Shown here: positions 39,604 to 48,449 of the stretch, piece by piece
How positions within the stretch are numbered: the first letter of the stretch is position 1
Layout: each line of letters begins with the position of its first letter
Assembly: GCF_000719705.1 (NCBI RefSeq)
Contig: NZ_JOHO01000016.1
Location: 1 to 64,000 of the forward strand
DNA: 64,000 nucleotides
DNA from: Streptomyces sp. NRRL S-350
GTDB lineage: Bacteria > Actinomycetota > Actinomycetes > Streptomycetales > Streptomycetaceae
Direction of reading: 5' to 3'
Position numbers and translations under genes: made by a program
Notes under the pieces: model-generated
The model's database searches: none
Told to the model about the DNA's origin: nothing
Seen by the model: only the letters and a program-made list of their open reading frames with translations

Positions 39604-40161
39604 GTGGACATCTGGACGCATCAGTCGGTGGAGTACGTCAGCGCGGCCGGGGAGGCCTGGCTCGCCTCCGCCAGCGAGTACCCGCACAGCATGCGCGCCC
39701 TCTGGGAGACCCGCCCGTGGGCGCCGTCGGTGCTGCCCTGCGGGCGCGCCTTCGACGTGATCAGCCTGCCGGCGCTGTTCGGCCGCCGGGTGCTGGACGA
39801 GCTGTGGGCCTCCGGGCCGGGCTGCGGCCCGGTCGCCACCCACCGGGGGCGGACGCTGCTGTTCGTGCAGCCCGGTGCGGCGCCCCGGCTGCGCCGGCTG
39901 CTGGCCTGGGAGGAGTGGGCCCGGGACGTGCCGCCGCTGCTCTGCCACGGAAAGGGCGACGCGGTGACCGTGCCGCCGCTGCAGCGGATGGTGAACGGCC
40001 CGGATTCGCCCGGGCAGGGCGCGGGCCGCTGGATCGTCGCCCCTGAGGAGCGGGAGCCCTGGCTTCCCGGCGCCTCGGTGGTGCTGTGGGCGTGCGTCCG
40101 GGCGGCGCGGGAGCGGGGCGCGCCGGTCGCCGCGGCGGCCGCGGTCGTGACCGGCGGGTGA
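39604..40161 (+). CDS. Primase/polymerase-N-terminal-like protein
   Basis: 185 aa, GTG 39604. The pattern WLASASEYPHSMRALWETRP, VLPCGRAFDVISLPALFGRR, GPGCGPVATHRGRTLLFVQP and WIVAPEEREPWLPG matches the streptomycete proteins annotated as bifunctional DNA primase/polymerase from their N-terminal fold. No polymerase acid triad or helicase part is present, so enzymatic activity is doubtful; it is probably a regulatory or structural derivative. It is followed by tRNA-Lys. Confidence 0.72.
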   Translation: MDIWTHQSVEYVSAAGEAWLASASEYPHSMRALWETRPWAPSVLPCGRAFDVISLPALFGRRVLDELWASGPGCGPVATHRGRTLLFVQPGAAPRLRRLLAWEEWARDVPPLLCHGKGDAVTVPPLQRMVNGPDSPGQGAGRWIVAPEEREPWLPGASVVLWACVRAARERGAPVAAAAAVVTGG

Positions 40162-40185
40162 ACGCGGGGCGACCGGCATTCGATT

Positions 40186-40214
40186 TTGGCTCGGCCGCGC
40201 GGCGCTGCTAGAGT
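40186..40214 (+). promoter_or_regulatory. Promoter of tRNA-Lys copy 1
   Basis: TTGGCT (40186-40191), 17 bp spacer, TAGAGT (40209-40214). Confidence 0.7.
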
Positions 40215-40229
40215 CTTCTCTGTCAGCAG

Positions 40230-40303
40230 GCGCCGCTAGCTCAGTTGGTTAGAGCAGCTGACTCTTAATCAGCGGGTCCGGGGTTCGAGTCCCTGGCGGC
40301 GCA
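40230..40303 (+). tRNA. tRNA-Lys (CTT anticodon), copy 1
   Basis: 74 nt cloverleaf: acceptor GCGCCGC/GCGGCGC, anticodon stem GCTGA/TCAGC with loop CTCTTAA, T-arm GGGTTCGAGTCCC. CCA is not encoded. Identical to the copy at 45186. Confidence 0.97.
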
Positions 40304-40311
40304 CAGACAGT

Positions 40312-40352
40312 CGGAAGGCCCCTCGCGAAAGCGAGGGGCCTTCCGGCGTTTC
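40312..40352 (+). terminator. Terminator after tRNA-Lys copy 1
   Basis: Perfect stem of about 15 bp with GAAA loop (40312-40345) followed by CGTTT. Confidence 0.88.
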
Positions 40353-40443
40353 CAGGCCGCGAGCCGGACCGGGGCCCGCCCGGGCCGTCCCGAGGCGGAC
40401 CCGGAGCGGGACCGCCCGCCGGAGCGGACGGCCCCGCCGGGGT

Positions 40444-42135
40444 TCAGCGGCCGCGCAGTGCCCGGTAGCGGGCGACCAGCTCGGCGGTGGAACTGTCCAG
40501 CTGCTCCGCGCCCTCGCCGGTCAGCAGGACCGGCTCGATCCGCTTGGCGAGCACCTTGCCCAGCTCGACGCCCCACTGGTCGAAGGAGTCGATGTTCCAG
40601 ATCGCGCCCTGGACGAACACCTTGTGCTCGTAGAGCGCGACCAGCTGGCCGAGCACCGAGGGGGTCAGCTCGCCGGCCAGGATGGTGGTGGTCGGGTGGT
40701 TGCCCTTGAAGGTCTTGTGCGGGACGAGTTCGGCCGGCACGCCCTCGGCGGCGACCTCCTCCGGGGTCTTGCCGAAGGCCAGCGCCTGGGTCTGGGCGAA
40801 GAAGTTGGCCAGCAGCAGGTCGTGCTGGGCGACCAGGCCCGGGAGCAGGTCGGCGACGGGCTTGGCGAAGCCGATGAAGTCGGCCGGGATCACCTTGGTG
40901 CCCTGGTGCAGCAGCTGGTAGTAGGCGTGCTGGCCGTTGGTGCCGGGCGTGCCCCAGACCACCGGGCCGGTCTGCCAGTCCACCGGGGTGCCGTCGCGGG
41001 TCACCGACTTGCCGTTGGACTCCATGTCCAGCTGCTGCAGGTAGGCGGTGAACTTGGACAGGTAGTGCGAGTACGGCAGCACTGCGTGCGCCTGGGCGTC
41101 GAAGAACGCGCCGTACCAGACGCCCAGCAGGCCGAGCAGCAGCGGGACGTTGCGCTCCGGCGGGGCGGTGCGGAAGTGCTCGTCGACCAGGTGGAAGCCG
41201 TCCAGCATCTCGCGGAAGGCGTCCGGGCCGATGGCGACCATCAGCGAGAGGCCGATCGCCGAGTCGTAGGAGTAGCGGCCGCCGACCCAGTCCCAGAACT
41301 CGAACATGTTGGCGGTGTCGATACCGAAGTCCTGCACGCCCTGCGCGTTGGTGGACAGCGCGACGAAGTGCTTGGCGACCGCCTCCTGGCCGGCGCCGAG
41401 GCCGCCGAGCAGCCAGTCCCGGGCGGAGACCGCGTTGGTGATGGTCTCGATGGTGGTGAAGGTCTTCGAGGCGACGATGAACAGGGTCTCGGTCGGGTCG
41501 AGGTCGCGGACGGCCTCGTGGAGGTCGGCGCCGTCGACGTTGGAGACGAAGCGGACGTCGAGGTCGCGCTTGGTGAACGAGCGGAGCACCTCGTGGGCCA
41601 TCGCGGGGCCGAGGTCGGAGCCGCCGATGCCGATGTTGACGACGGCGCGGATCGGCTTGCCGGTGTGGCCCTTCCACTCGCCGCTGCGGACCCGTTCGGC
41701 GAAGCCGGCCATCTTGTCGAGGACGGCGTGCACGGCGGGCACCACGTTCTCGCCGTCGACCTCGATCACGGCGCCGCGCGGGGCCCGCAGAGCGGTGTGC
41801 AGGACGGCGCGGTGCTCGGTGATGTTGATCTTCTCGCCACGGAACATCGCGTCCCGCAGCTCGGCGACGCCGGTCGCGGCGGCGAGTTCGCGCAGCAGCT
41901 CCAGCGTCCCGTCGGTGACCAGGTGCTTGGCGTAGTCCACGTGCAGGTCGCCGACCTGGAGGGTGTAGCGGCGGCCGCGCTCCGGATCGGCGGCGAACAG
42001 CTCGCGCAGGTGGGTGTCGCCCAGTTCGGCCCGGTGCTTGGCCAGGGCGGCCCACTGCGGGGTGCGGTCGAGCGGGGTGCGGTCGAGCGGGGTGCGGTCG
42101 AGCGGGGTGCGGGCGTCGGCGCGGGTCTCCGACAT
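40444..42135 (-). CDS. pgi: Glucose-6-phosphate isomerase
   Basis: 563 aa cytoplasmic enzyme of glycolysis interconverting glucose-6-P and fructose-6-P. Signature regions are [57 protein letters not shown] (PGI signature 1 region), [20 protein letters not shown] with the catalytic Glu, and the C-terminal signature [20 protein letters not shown]. The start ATG follows GAGGAC. Near the N-terminus three in-frame 15 bp repeats (42060-42104) encode TPLDR three times, an extension outside the conserved fold. Confidence 0.97.
   Translation of the reverse strand: MSETRADARTPLDRTPLDRTPLDRTPQWAALAKHRAELGDTHLRELFAADPERGRRYTLQVGDLHVDYAKHLVTDGTLELLRELAAATGVAELRDAMFRGEKINITEHRAVLHTALRAPRGAVIEVDGENVVPAVHAVLDKMAGFAERVRSGEWKGHTGKPIRAVVNIGIGGSDLGPAMAHEVLRSFTKRDLDVRFVSNVDGADLHEAVRDLDPTETLFIVASKTFTTIETITNAVSARDWLLGGLGAGQEAVAKHFVALSTNAQGVQDFGIDTANMFEFWDWVGGRYSYDSAIGLSLMVAIGPDAFREMLDGFHLVDEHFRTAPPERNVPLLLGLLGVWYGAFFDAQAHAVLPYSHYLSKFTAYLQQLDMESNGKSVTRDGTPVDWQTGPVVWGTPGTNGQHAYYQLLHQGTKVIPADFIGFAKPVADLLPGLVAQHDLLLANFFAQTQALAFGKTPEEVAAEGVPAELVPHKTFKGNHPTTTILAGELTPSVLGQLVALYEHKVFVQGAIWNIDSFDQWGVELGKVLAKRIEPVLLTGEGAEQLDSSTAELVARYRALRGR
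42060..42104 (-). repeat. Three 15 bp repeats in pgi
   Basis: Perfect units of gggtgcggtcgagcg encoding TPLDR; a partial fourth unit follows. Confidence 0.95.
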
Positions 42136-42375
42136 CGGTGTGTCCTCGATTCATCTGGGTGCAGAAACCGGCAGGGCCAGGCGTGAGGGCCAGGCAGCAA
42201 AGGGCCTGCGCGAGGTCGTGCGGGTACTGGTGGTGCGCCGACTCCGTTGACGGCCTGCCCGGGTTCAGCCTATGCAACCCCGGGGGTGGTCGCGCACATT
42301 CCGCCCCGCCACGGCGGACGGGCCGTCACCTCGCGGTTTGCCGCTCCGCGTCACCCCGCGGTGCCCGCTCCGCCG

Positions 42376-43959
42376 TCATCTGCGCTCCGAGCGCAGGTCC
42401 AGCCCGCGCAGCACCCGGTCGACCAGCTCCGGGTCGGCGCCGGGCTCGCTGCGGGCGGCGAGCATCTCGCGGCGGGAGGCGGCGATCATCTCCTGCTCGA
42501 CCTCCCGGGCGGCCCGCCACTGGGAGAGCCGCAGCTTGGCCTCGGCGGCCTCCTCCTCGGCGTAGTTCTCCGGGCAGAGCCGGGCCAGCCGGTCGTGCTG
42601 ACGGTCCCGCAGGCGGTCGGCGACCTCGCCCGGGAGCCGGTCCTGCTCCTCCAGCTCGCCGAGCCGTCTGAGCCCGGCCTTGGCGGCCCGCCACCAGAGC
42701 TGACGGACGGCCTGCTCGTGCTTGTCCTGGTCGATGTCCAGTTCGAACCGCTTGGCCAGCCAGGGCAGGGTCAGGCCCTGCACCAGCAGCGTGAAGAGGA
42801 CCACGCTGAAGGCGACGAAGACCAGCCGGCCGCGTTCGGGGAACTCGGCGCCGGAGTGCAGGGTGAGCGGGACGGCGAGGGCCAGGGCGACGGTGGCCAC
42901 GCCCCGCATGCCGGACCACCAGAGGATCACGCTCTCCCTCCAGCTGAAGGGGGTGTCCTCGTCGTCGCCGCTGCGCAGCCTGCGCGAGAGCCAGCCGGCC
43001 GGCAGCAGCCACAGCAGCCGGACCAGCACGACGACGGCGATCACCACGGCGGCGTCGCCGATGAAGCCGGTCCAGCCGCGGCCGGCCTCCTTGAGCACGG
43101 TGGCCAGCTCCAGGCCGATCAGGCCGAAGGCGACTCCGGTGATCAGGATCTCGACCACCTCCCAGAAGGCGTTGCCCACCAGGCGGTAGGAGACCGCGTC
43201 GGCGTCGGAGGCCCGCTCGGCCAGGTAGAGCGCGCAGACCACGACGGCGAGCACGCCGGAGCCGTGGATCTCCTCGGCCAGGGTGTAGGCGGCGAAGGGC
43301 ACCAGCAGGTTGAGGGCGACCTGCTGCGTCGGGTCGTCCAGGCGTTCGGAGAGCTTGGCGTTGATCCAGCCGAGCGCCACGCCGACGGCCACGGCCAGCA
43401 CCGCGGACAGGACGAAGCGCAGCACCGCGTCGCCGACCGAGAAGTCGCCGCTGACCATGGCCTCGATCGCCAGCGAGTAGATGACGATCGCGGTGACGTC
43501 GTTGAACAGGCCCTCGCTCTCCAGGATCGCCACCAGGCGGCGGGGCAGTCCGATGCTGTCGGCCACCGCGACGGCGGCGACCGGGTCGGGCGGGGAGACC
43601 AGCGCGCCGACCGCGATGGCGGCAGCGAGGGGGAGGGCCGGCAGCAGCCAGTGCACGGTGGCGGCCACCGCGACGGTGGTGACCACGACCAGGGCGACGG
43701 CCAGCAGCAGGATCGAGCGGATGTTGGCCTTGAAGTACCGCACGGAGGAGCGCCGGGCGACGGCGAAGATCAGTGGCGGCAGGACCAGCGGGAGGATCAG
43801 CTCGGGCTCGATGGTGACGTCCGGGATCTGCGGGACGAGTGCCATGACGATGCCGAGCAGGGTCATCAGGACCGGTTGCGGCACACCGGTCTTGCGGCCG
43901 AGCGGCATGGTGACCACGGAGGCGAGCAGCACCAGGAAGAACAGGGGCAGCTGGCCCAC
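42376..43959 (-). CDS. Na+/H+ antiporter (CPA1 family)
   Basis: 527 aa membrane protein with about 12 helices in the first 400 residues. CPA1 exchange motifs are present: SPPDPVAAVAV (ion-binding Asp region) and ILESEGLFNDVTAIVIYSL with the Asn-Asp pair. A cytoplasmic helical tail of about 120 charged residues follows (KHEQAVRQLWWRAAKAG). It exchanges cytoplasmic Na+ or K+ for protons. I choose GTG 43957-43959 (GQLPLFFLV) because AGAGGAA precedes it at 7 nt; a longer frame begins upstream. Divergent from the quinone reductase gene. Confidence 0.92.
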   Translation of the reverse strand: MGQLPLFFLVLLASVVTMPLGRKTGVPQPVLMTLLGIVMALVPQIPDVTIEPELILPLVLPPLIFAVARRSSVRYFKANIRSILLLAVALVVVTTVAVAATVHWLLPALPLAAAIAVGALVSPPDPVAAVAVADSIGLPRRLVAILESEGLFNDVTAIVIYSLAIEAMVSGDFSVGDAVLRFVLSAVLAVAVGVALGWINAKLSERLDDPTQQVALNLLVPFAAYTLAEEIHGSGVLAVVVCALYLAERASDADAVSYRLVGNAFWEVVEILITGVAFGLIGLELATVLKEAGRGWTGFIGDAAVVIAVVVLVRLLWLLPAGWLSRRLRSGDDEDTPFSWRESVILWWSGMRGVATVALALAVPLTLHSGAEFPERGRLVFVAFSVVLFTLLVQGLTLPWLAKRFELDIDQDKHEQAVRQLWWRAAKAGLRRLGELEEQDRLPGEVADRLRDRQHDRLARLCPENYAEEEAAEAKLRLSQWRAAREVEQEMIAASRREMLAARSEPGADPELVDRVLRGLDLRSERR

Positions 43960-44049
43960 GGGGGGTTCCTCTCGACGACGGACGGCCGAGCGCCGCCAGG
44001 ATAAATCTGACAATGCGCCCATCAGTGGAGACTCGCCGCACAGGCGGGG

Positions 44050-44080
44050 TTGACCTCAAGTCCACTTCACGTTCGAGGAT
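44050..44080 (+). promoter_or_regulatory. SoxR/MerR-type promoter of the quinone reductase gene
   Basis: -35 TTGACC (44050-44055), 19 bp spacer, -10 GAGGAT (44075-44080). The stretched 19 bp spacer holds CCTCAAGTCCACTTCACG (44054-44071), whose left half is identical to the SoxR box CCTCAAG-N4-CTTGAGG; the right half is degraded. Confidence 0.6.
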
Positions 44081-44085
44081 CAGGG

Positions 44086-44141
44086 CGGTCGAGCGGTCGA
44101 GCGGTCGAGCGGTCGAGCGGTCGAGCGGTCGAGCGGTCGAG
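44086..44141 (+). repeat. Seven perfect 8 bp repeats in a 5' leader
   Basis: (CGGTCGAG)x7, with further broken copies to about 44185, between the SoxR-like promoter and the quinone reductase start. Period 8 in untranslated DNA is prone to slippage. Confidence 0.95.
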
Positions 44142-44196
44142 CAACGGAATGGTCGAGCGGTCGAGCAGTGGAATGGTCGAGAGGGCGGGAGCAGAC

Positions 44197-45105
44197 ATGA
44201 AGGCGGTCACCGTGACGGAGTCCGGCGGTCCGGAGGTCCTGCGGGTCGTCGAGGTGCCCGATCCGGAGCCCGGCCCGGGCCAGGTGCGGGTGCGGGTGTA
44301 CGCCGCCGGGGTGCAGCCGGTGGACCTCGCGATCCGGGAGGGGTTCCGGCCGCCGGGGGTGACGGCCGAGCCGCCGTTCGTCCTCGGCAACGAGTTCGCC
44401 GGGGTGGTGGAGCGGCTGGGGCCGGACAGCGGCCACTGGGCGGTCGGCGACGAGGTGCTGGGCTTCCGGCTGCTGCACAGCCAGGCCGAGCTGGTCACGG
44501 TGGACGCCGCCCAGTTGGTCGCCAAGCCGGCCGGGATGCCCTGGGAACAGGCCGGCTCGCTCTCCGCCTCCGGCCAGACCGCGCACGTCGCGCTCACCCT
44601 GCTCGGCGTCGGCCCCGGCGACACCGTGCTGGTGCACGGCGCCTCGGGCGGGGTCGGCACGGTGGCCGTCCAGCTGGCCCTTGCGTGGGGCGCCACCGCG
44701 GTCGGCACGGCGAGCGAACGCAACCACGCCTATCTGCGCGAGCTGGGCGCGGTGCCGGTCGCGTACGGGGAGGGCCTCGTCGAGCGGGTGCGGGCGGCGG
44801 CGCCCCAGGGCGTGACCGCGGCCTTCGACGCGGCCGGGCGGGGCGCGCTGGAGGCCTCGGTCGAGCTGGTGGCCGACCTGAACCGGATCGGCACCGTGGT
44901 CGACTACCCGGGTGCCCGGCGGCTGGGCGTCCGGCAGCTGCGGGCGCCGCGCACGGCCGAGCGGCTGGCCGAACTGGTCCGGCTCTGGGAGTCGGGCGGC
45001 CTTCGGCTGGAGGTCTCCGAGGCCCTACCGCTGGAGCGGGCCGCCGAGGCCCACCGGCTGGTCGGCACCGGGCACGTCCGGGGCAAGGTGGTGCTGACCA
45101 TGTGA
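44197..45105 (+). CDS. NADP-dependent quinone oxidoreductase (zeta-crystallin type)
   Basis: 302 aa, MDR superfamily without the zinc cysteines. MKAVTVTESGGPEVLRVVEV start, FVLGNEFAGVVERLGPD, then the Rossmann loop VLVHGASGGVGTVAVQLALA (an AXXGXXG NADPH type) and the end HRLVGTGHVRGKVVLTM. One-electron or two-electron reduction of quinones is expected. The start ATG 44197 follows GGGCGGGAG. With a SoxR-like promoter ahead, induction by redox-cycling compounds is likely. Confidence 0.92.
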   Translation: MKAVTVTESGGPEVLRVVEVPDPEPGPGQVRVRVYAAGVQPVDLAIREGFRPPGVTAEPPFVLGNEFAGVVERLGPDSGHWAVGDEVLGFRLLHSQAELVTVDAAQLVAKPAGMPWEQAGSLSASGQTAHVALTLLGVGPGDTVLVHGASGGVGTVAVQLALAWGATAVGTASERNHAYLRELGAVPVAYGEGLVERVRAAAPQGVTAAFDAAGRGALEASVELVADLNRIGTVVDYPGARRLGVRQLRAPRTAERLAELVRLWESGGLRLEVSEALPLERAAEAHRLVGTGHVRGKVVLTM

Positions 45106-45139
45106 TCCCCCGGGCCCCTCGGGCTCCCCTCCGGGCCGA

Positions 45140-45170
45140 TTGTGTGTTCCGGCCGCTGACCAGGTAATGT
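45140..45170 (+). promoter_or_regulatory. Probable promoter of tRNA-Lys copy 2
   Basis: -10 TAATGT (45165-45170) with TTGTGT 19 bp upstream; different from the copy-1 promoter. Confidence 0.45.
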
Positions 45171-45185
45171 TCTCCAGGTCAGCAG

Positions 45186-45259
45186 GCGCCGCTAGCTCAG
45201 TTGGTTAGAGCAGCTGACTCTTAATCAGCGGGTCCGGGGTTCGAGTCCCTGGCGGCGCA
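45186..45259 (+). tRNA. tRNA-Lys (CTT anticodon), copy 2
   Basis: Identical 74 nt to the gene at 40230, including 7 nt of upstream GTCAGCA sequence and the downstream spacer. Confidence 0.97.
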
Positions 45260-45265
45260 CAGACA

Positions 45266-45307
45266 GCCGGAAGGCCCCTTGCGAAAGCGAGGGGCCTTCC
45301 GGCGTTT
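45266..45307 (+). terminator. Terminator after tRNA-Lys copy 2
   Basis: Same hairpin as copy 1 with one changed stem base and one compensated outer pair, then GTTT. Confidence 0.85.
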
Positions 45308-45378
45308 CGCCTTGCACGTCCGTCGCCGTCCGCGCCCGTCCGCGCCCGTGCGGGGACGGCGGGAGGACGGGAAGCGGG

Positions 45379-46569
45379 TCAGCGCCGCACCGGCGGGAAG
45401 GCGTGTCGGCGGGCACCGACGACCACGGTGAGGACGGGGAGCATCAGCGCGAGGACCGTCCAGGGCAGGGCGCCCGTGCCCAGACGGCCCAGGACGACGC
45501 CGCCGACCACCCCGCCGCCGGCCATCGCGACGTTCCACAGGGTGACCAGCATCGCCTGGGCGGCGTCCTGCTGCTCGCCGCCCGCGTCGCCGACGGCGGT
45601 CTGCAGCAGGGTCGGGGCGCCGCCCCAGCCGAGGCCCCAGAGCAGCGCCGCGAGGTACAGCAGCGGCGCGCTGCCGGACCCCACCGCGAGGATGCCCGCC
45701 GTCACCGCGACCAGCAGCGTGCCGCCGATCGTCAACTGCCGCAGCCGGCGGTGGATGTGGGCGCCGACGGTCCAGATGCTCACCAGCGAGGCCAGGCCGA
45801 AGACCAGCAGCACCGTGCCGGTGGCACCGCCGAGGCCGGCCCCCTCGAGGAAGGGCGCGATGTAGGTGAACAGGATGGTGTGCGCGAGCACGAAGAGCAC
45901 CGTCACGCCGAGCACCGGCACCACGCCGGGCACGGTCAGTGCGCGTCGGACCGGCGCGCGCTCGCCGGCCGGCCGTCCGGGCAGGTCGGGCAGCAGCGCC
46001 GCGATCCAGCCGATCACGCCGACCGCCAGTGCCGTCATGGCCAGGAAGGGCACCCACCAGCCGAGCATCCGGCCCAGGAACGTGCCGATCGGCACTCCGA
46101 GCGACAGCGCCACCGGCACACCCGCCATTGCGACGGCCATCGCCCGGCCCTGCTGCTCGGCCGGCACCAGCCGACGGGCGTAACCGGCCAGCAGCGCCCA
46201 GGCGAGGCCCGCAGCGACGCCCGCGAGGAAGCGGGCGGCCATCGTGAGCGGGTAGTCGGCGGAGGCCGCGGTCACCGTGTTGGCCACGGCGAAGCCGGCC
46301 ATGGCGGTGAGCAGCAGCCTCTTGCGGTTCCAGCCGGCGGTGGCCGCGGTGAGCGGGATCGCGGTGACGGCGGTCCCGATCGCGTAGACGGTGACGGTCT
46401 GCCCGGCAGCCGACTCGCTGACGCCGAGGGCCCGGCCCATCCCCGGCAGGACGCCGGCGGGCAGGGTCTCGGTGAGCGCGGTGACGAAGACCGCCGTGGC
46501 CAGGGCGAGCAGGGCGGGGAGCGGGAAGGACTTGCGGGACACCTGATCGGGGAGCTGTGTGGTCGCCAT
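45379..46569 (-). CDS. MFS transporter (DHA1-type drug efflux)
   Basis: 396 aa with 12 hydrophobic helices. The start FPLPALLALATAVFVTALTE, the loop motif WNRKRLLL between helices 2 and 3, and RFLAGVAAGLAWALLAGYAR (antiporter motif C-like region) fit the chloramphenicol/arabinose-efflux DHA1 group. Proton-driven export of a small toxic compound is likely. The start is put at ATG 46567-46569 (MATTQLPD): a MerR-type palindrome directly upstream places transcription at about this base, so a longer start inside the palindrome is unlikely. Confidence 0.88.
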   Translation of the reverse strand: MATTQLPDQVSRKSFPLPALLALATAVFVTALTETLPAGVLPGMGRALGVSESAAGQTVTVYAIGTAVTAIPLTAATAGWNRKRLLLTAMAGFAVANTVTAASADYPLTMAARFLAGVAAGLAWALLAGYARRLVPAEQQGRAMAVAMAGVPVALSLGVPIGTFLGRMLGWWVPFLAMTALAVGVIGWIAALLPDLPGRPAGERAPVRRALTVPGVVPVLGVTVLFVLAHTILFTYIAPFLEGAGLGGATGTVLLVFGLASLVSIWTVGAHIHRRLRQLTIGGTLLVAVTAGILAVGSGSAPLLYLAALLWGLGWGGAPTLLQTAVGDAGGEQQDAAQAMLVTLWNVAMAGGGVVGGVVLGRLGTGALPWTVLALMLPVLTVVVGARRHAFPPVRR

Positions 46570-46576
46570 GGGGACC

Positions 46577-46608
46577 ATGCTTGGACCTGACACCGGTGTG
46601 AGGTTCAA
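46577..46608 (-). promoter_or_regulatory. MerR-type promoter/operator of the MFS gene
   Basis: A 28 bp near-perfect inverted repeat (46581-46608; only two mismatched pairs) centred on CACCGGTG. It carries a -35 TTGAAC at its outer edge and a possible -10 AAGCAT about 20 bp later, overlapping the end. Long-spacer promoters with an operator between the hexamers are typical of MerR-family activation. Confidence 0.65.
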
Positions 46609-46702
46609 GAGGTTCAGGCACGGCCCCCGGGGCGTCGGGCCCCCGGGACGTCGGGGCTCCGCGGCGTCGGGGCTCCGCGGCCAGGGGATCCGGAACCCCG
46701 GA

Positions 46703-48358
46703 TCAGCGGCCGAAGTAGGCGTCGAAGTTCCGGGAGAACTCCCGGCCGCCGAACCGGTCCCAGTCGACCGACCAGGCCATCAGCCCGCGCAGGTTCGGCT
46801 GGGCGCCCGAACGCGGCACGTACGCACCGCAGTCGGTGAGCTTGGTGAGGCAGTCCAGCGCCTTGTCGACCTCGGCGGGGGCGACGTAGCCGTTGCCCGC
46901 GTTCGTGGTGGCCGGCATGCCGATGGCGACCTTGGCGGCGGGCAGCGCCGGGAACACGTTGGCGGTGTCGCCCGCCACCGGGAAGCCCTTGAGCAGCATG
47001 TCGGTCATCGCGACGTGGAAGTCGGCGCCGCCCATGGAGTGGTACTGGTTGTCCAGGCCCATGACGGACCCGGAGTTGTAGTCCTGGACGTGCAGCAGGG
47101 TGAGGTCGTCGCGCAGCGCGTGGATCACCGGCAGGTACGCCCCGGCGCGCGGGTCCTGGCCGCCCCAGGGGCCGGACCCGTAGTACTGGTAGCCGAGTTG
47201 GACGAAGAAGGTCTCCGGCGCCATGGTCAGCACGAAGCCCGGGCCGTACGTGGCCTTGAGGGTCTTCAGCGCGGAGATCAGATTGACGATGACCGGGCTG
47301 GTCGGGTGTCTGAAGTCGGTGTCGCCGGTGTCGAGGGAGAGCGAGTGGCCCTCGAAGTCGATGTCCAGCCCGTCCAGACCCCACTTGTCGATGATCGCCG
47401 AGACGGAGCTGACGAAGGTGTCGCGGGCCGCCGTGGTGGTCAGCCGGACCTGCCCGTTCTGGCCGCCGATCGAGATCAGCACCTTCTTGCCCTGGGCGCG
47501 CTTGGCGGCGATGGCGGCCTTGAAGTCGGCGTCGGACTCGGCGGTCGGGCACTCGGTGGCCGGGCAGCGGTTGAAGCGGATGTCACCGGAGGTGACGGAG
47601 GTGGGCTCGCCGAACGAGAGGTCGATGAAGTCCCAGGAGTTCGGGACGTCGGCCATCCGGGTGTAGCCGGCACCGTTGGCGAAGCTCGCGTGCAGGTAGC
47701 CGACCAGGGCGTGGCTGCCGGCGGGCGGGGTGGTGGGGGTGCCGGTCGGGGTCACGGTGGGCGTGGGCGTGGGCGTGGCCGTGGGTGTGGGCGTGGGTGT
47801 GGCCGTGGGTGTGGGCGTCGGTGTCGGTGTCGGACTGGGGGCGCCCGGGCCGTCCAGCGAGACGTCGTCCGCGTAGTAGGTGCCCTGGCCGTACCAGCCG
47901 TGCGTGTACACGGTGGCGCTGGTCTGGGTGGCGCCGGTGGTGAAGGTGAGGCTGAGCTTCTGGTAGGAGCCGCCGGTGCCGGGCGTCCAGGTGCTGGGGC
48001 CACCGCCGTCGACGCCGAGGTAGACGTACGAGCCGTTGACGTAGGCGCTGAGGGTGTAGGTGGTGCCGGGGGTGACGGTGACGGTCTGGCCGCACTGGGC
48101 GGTGTCGCCGGCCGTGGCCGCGGCGGCGAGCGCGCGGCTGCCGCCGTGCACCGGGCCGGTGACGACGCTGCCGGTGCCGCCGGAGCAGTTCCAGGGGCCG
48201 AGCGAGCCCGATTCGAAGCCGCCGTTGGCCAGGAACTCGCCGGCCGAGGCGGCGGGGGCGAGGCCCAGGGTGACGCCGACCAGGGCGGCTGCGGCGACGG
48301 CGGAGGCGGTTCCGGCGGCGAGTGCGGCGCGGCGGTGTGGGGGTGTGGTTCTGCGCAT
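46703..48358 (-). CDS. Secreted GH18 chitinase with N-terminal CBM
   Basis: 551 aa. Sec signal peptide (AAALVGVTLGLAPAASA). A carbohydrate-binding jelly-roll domain (EFLANGGFESGSLGPWNCSG ... TYYADDVSLDGPG, about 40-175) is followed by a Thr-Pro linker (about 180-215) and the GH18 barrel with the catalytic signature WGLDGLDIDFEGH (DxxDxDxE). It cleaves chitin outside the cell. The start ATG follows CAGGAG. Upstream are a pair of DasR-like 12 bp elements. Confidence 0.95.
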   Translation of the reverse strand: MRRTTPPHRRAALAAGTASAVAAAALVGVTLGLAPAASAGEFLANGGFESGSLGPWNCSGGTGSVVTGPVHGGSRALAAAATAGDTAQCGQTVTVTPGTTYTLSAYVNGSYVYLGVDGGGPSTWTPGTGGSYQKLSLTFTTGATQTSATVYTHGWYGQGTYYADDVSLDGPGAPSPTPTPTPTPTATPTPTPTATPTPTPTVTPTGTPTTPPAGSHALVGYLHASFANGAGYTRMADVPNSWDFIDLSFGEPTSVTSGDIRFNRCPATECPTAESDADFKAAIAAKRAQGKKVLISIGGQNGQVRLTTTAARDTFVSSVSAIIDKWGLDGLDIDFEGHSLSLDTGDTDFRHPTSPVIVNLISALKTLKATYGPGFVLTMAPETFFVQLGYQYYGSGPWGGQDPRAGAYLPVIHALRDDLTLLHVQDYNSGSVMGLDNQYHSMGGADFHVAMTDMLLKGFPVAGDTANVFPALPAAKVAIGMPATTNAGNGYVAPAEVDKALDCLTKLTDCGAYVPRSGAQPNLRGLMAWSVDWDRFGGREFSRNFDAYFGR

Positions 48359-48449
48359 GCGGGCGCTCCTGCGGTGGCACGGTCGTGGGGGACGTCCGAG
48401 GGCGCGCCGGGGCGCGTGGGGGTGGGGAACGGCCCGGCCCGGCACCCGA

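Noticed and set aside
40230..45259. Integrative element between the two tRNA-Lys genes
   Set aside because: No integrase, excisionase or transfer genes; the genes between are housekeeping with normal composition.
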